From JAGXTF01 sp038317095 (GTDB taxonomy: Bacteria > Bacteroidota > Bacteroidia > NS11-12g > UBA955), in NCBI GenBank assembly GCA_038317095.1, contig JBBQBB010000023.1, positions 1 through 53,645 of the forward strand: a DNA stretch of 53,645 nucleotides, given 5' to 3'. Position numbers and translations under genes: made by a program. Positions 35,506 to 43,440 of the stretch are shown piece by piece. Every line of letters begins with the position of its first letter. The stretch's first letter is position 1. A model generated the notes under the pieces. The model did no database searches, was not told the origin of the DNA, and saw only the letters and a list, made by a program, of their open reading frames with translations.

Positions 35506-35933
35506 CCTCAGAATCGTATTGGGCAATCGCGGGTTTGTTACTCATAATTGCAGATGTAATTTTTGGCACATTTTTCATGCTTTTTGTTGGCATAGGCGCA
35601 ATTTTTACGGCTGGTTTGATGTGGTCAGGTCTTGTTCAAAATTACCCGGCAATGCAATGGATTGTTTTTGCTGCAACAAGTGCTGCTGGTGTGCTACTAT
35701 TTAGAAACAAATTGGTAAACTCTTTTGGGGGCGGCTCTGTAAGCAGATACAACGAGCACAAAGGGCAACCCGTTTTGGTAACAGAAACTATACCAAACAA
35801 TGGCATGGGACGCGTAAAATACAAGGGCGCGGAATGGCCAGCTAGAACTGCCAATGGAGAAGCATTGCACGAGGGTAACAAAGCGGAAATTCTAAAAACA
35901 GATGGCATTATTTTAGAAGTGATAGCCGTGTAA
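35502..35933 (+). CDS. NfeD-family membrane protein
   Basis: A 143-residue protein, short NfeD1b-type, with two to three hydrophobic helices (about 7-75) and a C-terminal OB-fold (GQPVLVTETIPNNGMGRVKYKGAEWPA). It lacks the serine protease domain of long NfeD proteins. NfeD proteins partner with SPFH rings, and the 4-bp overlap with the upstream SPFH gene supports that here. Confidence 0.9.
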   Translation: MTSESYWAIAGLLLIIADVIFGTFFMLFVGIGAIFTAGLMWSGLVQNYPAMQWIVFAATSAAGVLLFRNKLVNSFGGGSVSRYNEHKGQPVLVTETIPNNGMGRVKYKGAEWPARTANGEALHEGNKAEILKTDGIILEVIAV

Positions 35934-36017
35934 GTATTAAGCTAAAATTTTTTCATTTTGGTCTAAAGTATTAATCAATCAAACGCTTTTGTGTCATTTT
36001 TGCTTTTTTTAAAAATC

Positions 36018-38921
36018 ATGTATTTTCGTAAATCACTTGTCACCCTATTTTTATCTTTGTTCTTTCATTTTAGTCATGGCCAAATATTAAAAGGAAAAAT
36101 ATTTAGCAGCGCTTCATCACAGCCTTTGGCAAGCATAAAGGTAGTAGCGAAATCATTGCGGGATACCTCTAATAAATTTATTGTATTTACAGATAGCCTA
36201 GGAAATTTCTCCATTACAACGGGTCGTGGCATGTTTGGAGTTTGGATTTCAAAGGACGGCTATATCAGCGATTATAAACTGGCCAAAATGTTTTTGGGAG
36301 ACACAAATTTCGGAATAATTATTCTAAAAGATACGGCATCTAGATTGAAAGAAGCCATCATTACCGGGAATGCCGCGCCTGCAACCCAAAGGGGTGATAC
36401 CAGCGAGTACAATGCCGCCGCATATAAAACCAACCCCGATGCAACCGCCGAGGATTTGTTAAAGAAATTACCCGGTATGACCGTTCAAAATGGACAGGTA
36501 ACTGCACAAGGAGAGCAAGTGAAAAAAGTTACTGTGGATGGTAAAGACTGGTTTGGAGATGATGCTTCTGCCGTATTGCGCAATTTACCTGCTGAGGTGG
36601 TAGATAAAATGCAAGTTTTTGATAGAGGTAGCGACCAAAGTAATTTTTCTAGGGTAGACGATGGTTCCTCCTCTAAAAGCATAAATATTGTTACCAAAAA
36701 AGGTTTATTGAATGGGAAATTTGGCAAAGCCTACACAGGTTATGGAACCAACGATAGATACCAAGCCGGTTTTAATTATAACACATTTAAAGGAGAACGT
36801 AGGTTTTCAATCTTGGGATTAACAAACAATATCAACCAACAAAATTTCACATCGCAAGACCTTTTGGGCCTAAGTATGGGCTCTGGTGGCGGCGGCAGGA
36901 TGGGCGGTACCGGAACCTCTGGCGGCAGCGGCATGGGTAGCAGCGGCTACAGCGGAGGTAGCTACGGCATGGGCAGCCAAACCGGATTTAATGTTAACCA
37001 AGCCAGTGGCATCAATACAACCCAATCTTTTGGTTTCAATTATATCGACAAACTAAGTTCCCATGTTAGTGTTGCTGCCAGTTACTTTATCAATGCAGGG
37101 ACAAATGACAAATCCTCTGAAATCCACAGAACGTATATCAACAATTTCAATCCTGAAGTATCTCAAATCTACAACGAGAACTCTAACAATACCAACAAAA
37201 GCCTAAATCACAGGGTCAACTTGCGGTTAACGTGGATGATAGACACCAGCAATACCCTATTGTACACACCAAGATTGTCTTTCCAAAATAGCAATCTTAG
37301 CCAAGTTTTTGTGGCTGGATACAATACCAAATACGATACATTAAATAAGTCTATGACGGACTTCAGCAACAAAGGTTCTGGTATGAATTTGAACAATACC
37401 TTGTTATATATGCATAAATTTAAAAAATCGGGGCGTACCATTTCCGTAAATGCCGCCAATGAAATTAATACAAAAACCAGCACTTCTTATAATGACAATA
37501 GAAATTACACCTTTGTCAATTTGCCTTATGTGATTCACGATTCTGCTTATTTTTTAAACCAAAATATTAGCAACGATGCACCTTCGGAAAAATGGAACAC
37601 CAAACTTACTTATACAGAACCACTTTCTGCTAAAAGTACTGTATCTATTGAGTACGCTTACAATTATACCAAAAACGAATCCAACAAAACCACTTACAAT
37701 TATGATTCATTAACTGGAAAATATTCTAAGTTAGACAATTCATTAAGCAATGTATTTAATTCTAGGTTTACCACCCAACAAATGGGTGCCATGTATTCAT
37801 ACCGAGGTACAAAATTAACGTTTAGCACTGGGGGTAATTATCAAATTTACAATCTTACTGGTAGTCAATTAAAACCGATTGCAGACGAAGTAAAATTCCA
37901 GATGAATAATTTTTTACCCCGCATCATGTTAAATTATAAATTCTCCAAGAGTGCCAATTTGCGTGCTTTCGGAAGGATGAGTACAAATGCACCGAATATA
38001 AATCAATTGCAAAATGTAATTGACAATTCTAATCCCCTGCTGCTAACCACTGGAAATTCGAACCTAGACCAAGAAATTTCTAGATTCGGTGTAATACGTT
38101 TTTCAAAAGTAAATGTAGAAAAAGGGAAAAATTTCTTTGCAGGGATGATGGGCAATTCGACCGGAAATTACATTACAAACAATACAACTTTTTTTAACAA
38201 AGACACACAAATTTCAGAAGGGTTTACTGCACAAAGGGGTTCTCAACTTTCTAAACCCGTGAACATACAGGGGTATTATACGGCGCGTATTTTTGGTAAC
38301 TATGGTTTTCCTTTAAAACGCATTAAAAGCAATTTAAATTTAAATGGTTCTTATAGCTACAGCCACACACCTGGATTCATAAATGGGCAAAAGAATATTG
38401 CGGGAACAGAAACCTACAATGCTGGCGCAGTTATCAGCAGCAATATCAATGAAAATTTAGACTTTACAATAAGCTACACTGGCAATTATTACAATACACT
38501 TAACAGCCTTCAAACCAAGTTAAACAACCAGTATTTTAACCATATGGCCAATGTAAAATTCAATTATATTTTATTCAAGAAATTTGTTTTTAATACAGAG
38601 TGGACATATAACAATTACAGCGGTTTGAGCAATGGGTTCAATCAAACTTTTATGCTTTGGAATTCTGCCATAGCCTATAAGTTTCTTAAAAAGAATGCTG
38701 GTGAATTGCGTTTTAGTTGTTTTGATATGTTAAAGCAAAACAACAGCATAGCCCGAACCATTACCGAAACTTATGTTGAGGACAATATTACCAAAGTGTT
38801 ACAGCAGTATTTTATGCTCACATTTACCTATAATTTGCGCAAATTAAATGGCAATATGCCAGCCCAAAACCCACCCATGGGCATGCCTCCAAATAGCACG
38901 GGTTCGCCACATGGCCATTAA
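36018..38921 (+). CDS. TonB-receptor-like outer-membrane barrel protein
   Basis: From ATG 36018 the product has 967 residues with a signal peptide ending at FSHGQ; the frame is open from 35991. The N-terminal carboxypeptidase-regulatory-like domain (ILKGKIFSSASSQPLASIKVV) is followed by a plug-like domain (ATAEDLLKKLPGMTVQNGQVTAQGEQVKKVTVDGKDWFGDD) and a long barrel. It lacks the classical TonB-box evidence but matches the outer-membrane beta-barrel group common in Bacteroidota. A Gly/Ser-rich insertion (SGGGGRMGGTGTSGGSGMGSS) lies near residues 289-325, and the C-terminus is Pro/Gly/Met-rich. Substrate is unknown, and no SusD partner is present. Confidence 0.85.
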   Translation: MYFRKSLVTLFLSLFFHFSHGQILKGKIFSSASSQPLASIKVVAKSLRDTSNKFIVFTDSLGNFSITTGRGMFGVWISKDGYISDYKLAKMFLGDTNFGIIILKDTASRLKEAIITGNAAPATQRGDTSEYNAAAYKTNPDATAEDLLKKLPGMTVQNGQVTAQGEQVKKVTVDGKDWFGDDASAVLRNLPAEVVDKMQVFDRGSDQSNFSRVDDGSSSKSINIVTKKGLLNGKFGKAYTGYGTNDRYQAGFNYNTFKGERRFSILGLTNNINQQNFTSQDLLGLSMGSGGGGRMGGTGTSGGSGMGSSGYSGGSYGMGSQTGFNVNQASGINTTQSFGFNYIDKLSSHVSVAASYFINAGTNDKSSEIHRTYINNFNPEVSQIYNENSNNTNKSLNHRVNLRLTWMIDTSNTLLYTPRLSFQNSNLSQVFVAGYNTKYDTLNKSMTDFSNKGSGMNLNNTLLYMHKFKKSGRTISVNAANEINTKTSTSYNDNRNYTFVNLPYVIHDSAYFLNQNISNDAPSEKWNTKLTYTEPLSAKSTVSIEYAYNYTKNESNKTTYNYDSLTGKYSKLDNSLSNVFNSRFTTQQMGAMYSYRGTKLTFSTGGNYQIYNLTGSQLKPIADEVKFQMNNFLPRIMLNYKFSKSANLRAFGRMSTNAPNINQLQNVIDNSNPLLLTTGNSNLDQEISRFGVIRFSKVNVEKGKNFFAGMMGNSTGNYITNNTTFFNKDTQISEGFTAQRGSQLSKPVNIQGYYTARIFGNYGFPLKRIKSNLNLNGSYSYSHTPGFINGQKNIAGTETYNAGAVISSNINENLDFTISYTGNYYNTLNSLQTKLNNQYFNHMANVKFNYILFKKFVFNTEWTYNNYSGLSNGFNQTFMLWNSAIAYKFLKKNAGELRFSCFDMLKQNNSIARTITETYVEDNITKVLQQYFMLTFTYNLRKLNGNMPAQNPPMGMPPNSTGSPHGH

Positions 38922-38951
38922 TATAAGGTATAATTTAACTGCATTCTGCGC

Positions 38952-38959
38952 TATATTTG
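38952..38959 (+). promoter_or_regulatory. -7 element immediately upstream of the Sua5-family gene
   Basis: TATATTTG is an exact TANNTTTG and ends only 4 nt before ATG 38964, so transcription would begin at or within the first codons (leaderless). No clear -33 element is seen. Confidence 0.4.
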
Positions 38960-38963
38960 TGCT

Positions 38964-39575
38964 ATGGAAGTTTTCCGTGCTGAAGTACACAGATTGGGCA
39001 ATAGAGAAATACAAGACATAGTTACGCGTTTAAAACGTGGCGAAGTAGCCATATTCCCAACCGATTCTGTTTACACCATTGCTTGCGCATTTAGTAGCAA
39101 TGTGGGGATTGAAAAACTATGCAAACTGGTGGGTAAAAAATCTTCACAGGCAAACTTATCCCTCATTTGTAGCAAGTTTGAAATGATATCAGATTATACT
39201 GTCCCATTTTCCACGGCAGTATTTCGATTAATGAAACAGGTATTACCAGGTCCGTTTACATTTATTTTAAAAGCAAATGTAAAAAAATTCAGAGGATATG
39301 AGAATCGCCGCCAAACCGTGGGTGTGAGAATGCCAGACGAGGCTTTTTTACAGGAAGTGATTGAAATGTTGGGGGTTCCCCTCGCCTGTTCATCGCTGCA
39401 CAGCGAAGACGAACTGTTGGATTATTTTACGGATACAAACGAAATTGAAGAATACTTTAAAGACAAAGTTGAAGTGTTTGTGGATGACGGTCCCGGCGGC
39501 TATGAACCTAGTACAGTAGTGGATTGTACGGGCAATGAACCTGTTTTGTTGAGGCAAGGTAAGGGGGTGCTATAA
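38964..39575 (+). CDS. Sua5/YciO/YrdC-family protein (threonylcarbamoyl-AMP synthase-like)
   Basis: A 203-residue single-domain protein. The N-terminal motif EVAIFPTDSVYTIACAF, the KxxxxxxxSLICS block, LPGPFTFILKA, and VGVRMPDE (nucleotide-site region) are typical of YrdC folds. In TsaC/Sua5 the domain makes threonylcarbamoyl-AMP for the t6A modification at position 37 of tRNA; YciO-type members have a separate, less defined role. Sua5-specific C-terminal domain is absent. Convergent with the next gene, with 5 bp between stops. Confidence 0.88.
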   Translation: MEVFRAEVHRLGNREIQDIVTRLKRGEVAIFPTDSVYTIACAFSSNVGIEKLCKLVGKKSSQANLSLICSKFEMISDYTVPFSTAVFRLMKQVLPGPFTFILKANVKKFRGYENRRQTVGVRMPDEAFLQEVIEMLGVPLACSSLHSEDELLDYFTDTNEIEEYFKDKVEVFVDDGPGGYEPSTVVDCTGNEPVLLRQGKGVL

Positions 39576-39580
39576 TTTTT

Positions 39581-40156
39581 TTATGATTCGAATTGCACTG
39601 CTTGTGCATTCGATTTCCATATATTTTTATGGCTCAAATATTGAAGATCCACTAGTTTTTGAATGATGGCATATGCTTCCGCTTCGTCTATTCCAGATCC
39701 GAATTTTACTGTATTATTCCCAATATCAAATCGAATGGTACTGCCTGCACTTGGCGAAAACAAATCTAAGTTTAGCATAGAATTCATCCATTTTAAATCG
39801 TAATTTTCTTCCCTAATTCGAATATTTTCAATATCTGATATTGCGTATTTTTTAACCTCTTTCAGCAGCATACCTTGCCTTTCTATTTCTATATAATCAT
39901 TATATATTAAAACAATTTCCATGTTAAATATATTCCAGAATAAATTGCGAAATAAAAGTAGAATAAACACAATCCAAATGAAAATCCAAACACACATAAA
40001 TACATCTCCATAACCAAAGACAATATCTGCCCTAGTCATGCCTTTTAGACCTATCAATCCAGCGATCAAGCCTATAACGATAGCTACTATCAACAACACA
40101 ATTCTAGGCCAATTTCGCAAACCTGGAAAAACTATTTCTCCCGAATTTTCAGCCAT
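39581..40156 (-). CDS. Membrane protein with PH-like domain, unknown function
   Basis: From ATG 40156 the product has 191 residues; a GTG at 40189 would add 11. Two hydrophobic hairpins (about 18-40 and 55-78) are followed by a beta-rich domain (EIVLIYNDYIEIERQGMLLKEVKKYAISDIENIRI) resembling bacterial PH-like membrane-associated domains. No enzymatic motif is visible. It is likely an inner-membrane protein with the domain on the cytoplasmic side. Confidence 0.65.
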   Translation of the reverse strand: MAENSGEIVFPGLRNWPRIVLLIVAIVIGLIAGLIGLKGMTRADIVFGYGDVFMCVWIFIWIVFILLLFRNLFWNIFNMEIVLIYNDYIEIERQGMLLKEVKKYAISDIENIRIREENYDLKWMNSMLNLDLFSPSAGSTIRFDIGNNTVKFGSGIDEAEAYAIIQKLVDLQYLSHKNIWKSNAQAVQFES

Positions 40157-40304
40157 TTTTAGTATGGCTTTGGCTTTTATATCTTTCACAATCTCATCTT
40201 ATTTTCAATCACTATATCCTTCTTTTTTTTTCCAATTTATTCACTTGTTACATCCGACATTCGCTGTATATTTATAATTTAAAATTGAAAGTAAATAATT
40301 GCCT

Positions 40305-41450
40305 TTACTGTCCGTAAATTTTGCTTTCTGGAAAAAATGCCAAAAACACAAATGCGAAGTGATTGCTATGGGGCAATAAATGCAGTTGTTTGCCTTTTTT
40401 AGGTCCCTCGTGGCAATAGCCAGTTATATCCCAAATGGAACCGGTTTGGTCATCTTTAAAATGAATTCCGTGTTTTTTGAAAGTAAACGTATCGCTACCT
40501 AGAACACTTCTAAATGCAGTTGCTGCGCCAATTTTTTTAGAATGGGATATCTTATCATCATCCAAAACCGTAACCACATTTCCATGGTGAAAAATAACAA
40601 ACCTCAAACCCTCAAACGCTTGGTTTAATACATGGTGTTTGGCCATTTCTGCAAACGGATAAATGGTAATATGGTCGTGCACATGTATATCCAATACTCT
40701 TTCCAAAGGTGGTAGTCTTGGATCTATCTTTTCTGGAATAAAAAAGGCAGTATCGAAGGTTTTTTTGTTATGGTATGCATGGTGAAACGGCCTGTGTTTA
40801 GTATGTTTTTGCAATATCCCACCTACTTCTGGTGATAAAATTTCACCGTCCGGAAAACGGTCAAAATAATCTTGTACGGAGATTAACATAGAAGGCATAA
40901 TGTCCAAAGTGGTTCCAGTATATTCACCCACAATAGCTGAACCCATCAATTGCTCCCACCAAGATTGGGTTTCTTTGTCATACATTACCATATCGTTGTG
41001 CATTAATAAACCAGAAATACCAAAATGTAGCAATTTAGAACCAGCGGCCGTTTTAACGCGGCGGTTGTATACCAATGCAGCATTGCACATTGGACAAAAT
41101 GTAACCATCATTTCTTGGCCATCTAAGCTATCGTTCGCCAATTCAAAAAGAGTTAAAATGCTTAAAGGGTATGCTTTAGACCTCCCATTAAAATGCACTG
41201 CAATGACCGGTTCATGGTTGAAATAATGAAAGGCTTTGTCATGTCTTTTTATAAACTTTGGGTGATCCAAGGTAGGAATTTCATCTTTGGGCGCTGCAAT
41301 GTATAAATCTGCCAAATTTACATCGTGCTTGCTCGTATCTGTATTCCACGCGTAAGAAATGCTTTTGGGATTATGCAACTGAGCCTGAACTGAGATTGCT
41401 ATGCAAATATTCATAAAAACCAACAATGCATAAGATGGGTTTATTTTCAT
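40305..41450 (-). CDS. DUF3179-family exported protein
   Basis: A 381-residue protein with a signal peptide ending at SVQAQ. Typical family blocks are present: DEIPTLDHPKF, KAYPLSILTLFELANDS, MVTFCPMCNAALVYNRR with two Cys (CPMC), FGISGLLMHNDMVMYDKETQSWWEQLMGSAI, and FHHGNVVTVLD. The CxxC and His-rich C-terminal parts are conserved in the family, whose biochemical role is unknown. It stands alone between the membrane protein and the stress cluster. Confidence 0.9.
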   Translation of the reverse strand: MKINPSYALLVFMNICIAISVQAQLHNPKSISYAWNTDTSKHDVNLADLYIAAPKDEIPTLDHPKFIKRHDKAFHYFNHEPVIAVHFNGRSKAYPLSILTLFELANDSLDGQEMMVTFCPMCNAALVYNRRVKTAAGSKLLHFGISGLLMHNDMVMYDKETQSWWEQLMGSAIVGEYTGTTLDIMPSMLISVQDYFDRFPDGEILSPEVGGILQKHTKHRPFHHAYHNKKTFDTAFFIPEKIDPRLPPLERVLDIHVHDHITIYPFAEMAKHHVLNQAFEGLRFVIFHHGNVVTVLDDDKISHSKKIGAATAFRSVLGSDTFTFKKHGIHFKDDQTGSIWDITGYCHEGPKKGKQLHLLPHSNHFAFVFLAFFPESKIYGQ

Positions 41451-41542
41451 GGGTAAAAATTCAAATATAGAAACAATGATTTTGATTTCCTATAAATTCT
41501 TGGTATAACAAATGGATAAAACGAATACTTCCCTTGCAAATA

Positions 41543-41607
41543 TGTGATTTATGTAAGATTAACAATCTTAAGTATAATAGTTGCAGATATGGCCAGGTGC
41601 ATCTTTG
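41543..41607 (+). promoter_or_regulatory. Shared regulon promoter, site A (Lmo0937-type gene)
   Basis: TGTGA at 41543, TGTAA at 41552, TATAAT at 41573 (one mismatch to TGTAAT) and CATCTTTG at 41600-41607. The three boxes and the -7 element are at offsets 0, 9, 30 and 57, identical to three other sites in this block. AAGATT-AAC-AATCTT is an inverted repeat inside it (41556-41570). ATG 41631 follows the -7 element by 24 bp. Confidence 0.75.
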
Positions 41608-41630
41608 CATCGAAAACAAAAACAAACAAT

Positions 41631-41795
41631 ATGTCAAATCTATTATATCTCATCGCAATCATTCTTATCATCCTATGGGCAGTTGGTTATCTAGGATACA
41701 ACGCCGGTGGCCTAATTCACATACTTCTTGGCATAGCTATCGTAGCTATACTATTAAGGTTAATCAGTGGGAAAGATGTATTTAATTCAAAATAA
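41631..41795 (+). CDS. Lmo0937-family small membrane protein
   Basis: A 54-residue protein that is almost entirely two membrane helices: LLYLIAIILIILWAVGYLGY and GLIHILLGIAIVAILLRLISG. This matches the Lmo0937 type of stress-associated small membrane proteins, often found beside YtxH, CsbD or response regulators in Bacteroidota. The longer frame from 41544 is rejected because the promoter's -7 element lies inside it. It precedes the coiled-coil lipoprotein gene by 23 bp and shares its promoter. Confidence 0.85.
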   Translation: MSNLLYLIAIILIILWAVGYLGYNAGGLIHILLGIAIVAILLRLISGKDVFNSK

Positions 41796-41818
41796 CAATA
41801 TAAAACAACAAAAACTAT

Positions 41819-42268
41819 ATGAAAAACAAGATGATTAAAATGCTTCTGGTAGGAAGTGTTATCACCGTAGCAACTATTGCATGCAACAGCACACCCGCAG
41901 AAAAAGTGGAAGACGCAAATGCTAAAGTAGACTCTGCCCGTGAAGATTTGGAAAAAGCCAAAGAGGATTCAGCAGCAGAATATGCAAAATACAAGGAAGA
42001 TGCAGAAGCCAAATTTAAAGAGAATGACCTGAAAATTGCAGAAATGAAAGCTGACCTCAAAATGCAAAATGCAGCCAACAGGGCAGAATACGAAAAAAAC
42101 ATAGCATCTCTTGACGAAAAAAACAAAACATTGCGCACCCGCATAAACGAATTTAAGTCAGACGCAAAAGACAAATGGGCTGATTTTAAAACCGAGTTCA
42201 ACAAAGATATGGATGAACTTGGAAAATCTATTTCTGAACAAGCCAACAAAAACCAAAATAAAAAATAA
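41819..42268 (+). CDS. Coiled-coil lipoprotein
   Basis: A 149-residue lipoprotein (signal KMLLVGSVITVATIAC, lipobox TIAC) whose mature part is one long charged alpha-helical coiled coil, rich in Ala, Glu, Lys and Asp (for example EKVEDANAKVDSAREDLEKAKED). Proteins like this are common near Lmo0937 and YtxH genes; structural anchoring of the envelope is a reasonable guess. It ends before a very strong terminator. Long open frames on the opposite strand here are a composition artefact. Confidence 0.85.
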   Translation: MKNKMIKMLLVGSVITVATIACNSTPAEKVEDANAKVDSAREDLEKAKEDSAAEYAKYKEDAEAKFKENDLKIAEMKADLKMQNAANRAEYEKNIASLDEKNKTLRTRINEFKSDAKDKWADFKTEFNKDMDELGKSISEQANKNQNKK

Positions 42269-42296
42269 AATAGTTTTAATTTTTACTGATGATGTA

Positions 42297-42331
42297 AAAT
42301 AAATGCGACTTCCAGTCGCATTTATTTTTTT
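42297..42331 (+). terminator. Terminator of the Lmo0937/lipoprotein unit
   Basis: AAATAAATGCGACT pairs perfectly over 14 bp with AGTCGCATTTATTT around a TCC loop, followed by T-rich sequence. Confidence 0.92.
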
Positions 42332-42420
42332 GTTTATAAAGATTGCACTAATACTTTGATATTATTTGGATAACATAAAATATATTTTTATATTTCAGTG
42401 GTTTATTAAACTTTTTTGCG

Positions 42421-42428
42421 TATATTTG
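42421..42428 (+). promoter_or_regulatory. -7 element upstream of the small protein and regulator operon
   Basis: TATATTTG is an exact TANNTTTG, 104 bp upstream of ATG 42532. It differs from the shared CAnnTTTG layout and has no TGTAA boxes at the regulon offsets, so the regulators seem to be under a different promoter from their likely targets. Confidence 0.4.
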
Positions 42429-42531
42429 AATACAATGTTTTTTCACCAGTTAAAATATATGTTTTTTTATCCTTTTATGTATTTTTTACGAATATTTAAT
42501 ATTGCTTATCTGCCTAACTTTTGATAAAATA

Positions 42532-42852
42532 ATGAATGATATAATCGGTAATATTGAATTCGTAGATTCGAAATCAAAAGAAGCTTTTAAATCCACTGAA
42601 AGTTTTGCAAATATGGCAATATATTCTATTATTGGCAAAGAATTAAAGGATGATAAATGCCCAGGTAGTGCATACAATCAAAGCTCTCAAAATACAGAAC
42701 TAGATACAATCCATAACAAATTGAATACATTAATATTGAGTGGATCACAATCGAATAATTTATTCAAAGTTAATGAACAAATTAGAATGCTATCTTCTGC
42801 AACCAATATTGAATATAACGGATTACAAAAGGCCAACTATTTATACAATTAA
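42532..42852 (+). CDS. Small protein of unknown function upstream of the regulators
   Basis: A 106-residue protein from ATG 42532 (the frame extends to TTG 42502). No signal peptide, membrane segment or family that I recognise. It is mildly hydrophilic, with predicted helices (DSKSKEAFKSTESFANMAIYSIIG, LDTIHNKLNTLILSG). It lies 12 bp before the AraC-type gene and probably shares its transcript, so it may be a sensor input or regulator partner, which is inference. Confidence 0.55.
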   Translation: MNDIIGNIEFVDSKSKEAFKSTESFANMAIYSIIGKELKDDKCPGSAYNQSSQNTELDTIHNKLNTLILSGSQSNNLFKVNEQIRMLSSATNIEYNGLQKANYLYN

Positions 42853-42864
42853 AACCAATCTACC

Positions 42865-43440
42865 TTGAAACTCTACATTAAATATATGGTTAGTCTTCGC
42901 TGCAAAATAGTGGTGAAAGAAGAATTAAGGAAAATGGGACTTCATTTTGTCATTGTAGACTTGGGAGAAATTGAGATAATGGAAACACTAAATAGCCATG
43001 AACTTGAAGAGCTTAAGAATGCATTACAGTTATCTGGGTTAGAATTAATGGATGACAAAAAAGCCGTTTTAATTGAAAAAATAAAGAATGTAATTATAGA
43101 AATGGTACATTATTCTGACGAGTTACCAAATATAAATTATTCTGACTATATTAGTAGCAAATTGAATTATGATTATACCTATTTGTCTAATATTTTTTCA
43201 GAAGTAAAGGGACTCACCATCCAGCACTTTATCATTATTCACAAGATTGAAAGAGTGAAAGAATTGCTGCTTTATGATGAATTAAATCTTACCGAAATTT
43301 CTTACAAATTGCACTACAGCAGTGTTGCCCATTTATCGAATCAATTCAAAAAGATTACGGGTATGTCGCCTACCGTTTTTCAGAAAATGAAAGATACTAG
43401 GCGGATTGCTATTGAAGATATAGGAAATAATGTCAAATGA
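42865..43440 (+). CDS. Small AraC-family transcriptional regulator
   Basis: A 191-residue protein with a C-terminal AraC double helix-turn-helix (about 90-180): YLSNIFSEVKGLTIQHFIIIHKIERVKELLLYDELNLTEISYKLHYSSVAHLSNQFKKITGMSPTVF contains both helices in the usual order. The N-terminus (KLYIKYMVSLRCKIVVKEEL) resembles a heavy-metal-associated-like ferredoxin fold, but the usual CxxC appears as SLRC with one Cys only. I keep the TTG start 42865 because the fold needs these residues; ATG 42886 is an alternative. Its TGA overlaps the kinase ATG (ATGA). Its size and position make it a good candidate to bind the TGTAA-box promoters nearby, which is unproven. Confidence 0.85.
   Translation: MKLYIKYMVSLRCKIVVKEELRKMGLHFVIVDLGEIEIMETLNSHELEELKNALQLSGLELMDDKKAVLIEKIKNVIIEMVHYSDELPNINYSDYISSKLNYDYTYLSNIFSEVKGLTIQHFIIIHKIERVKELLLYDELNLTEISYKLHYSSVAHLSNQFKKITGMSPTVFQKMKDTRRIAIEDIGNNVK

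Noticed and set aside
41815..42249. 144-residue open frame antisense to the coiled-coil lipoprotein
   Set aside because: A result of Ala/Glu/Lys-rich codons; the forward frame has a lipobox, promoter and terminator.
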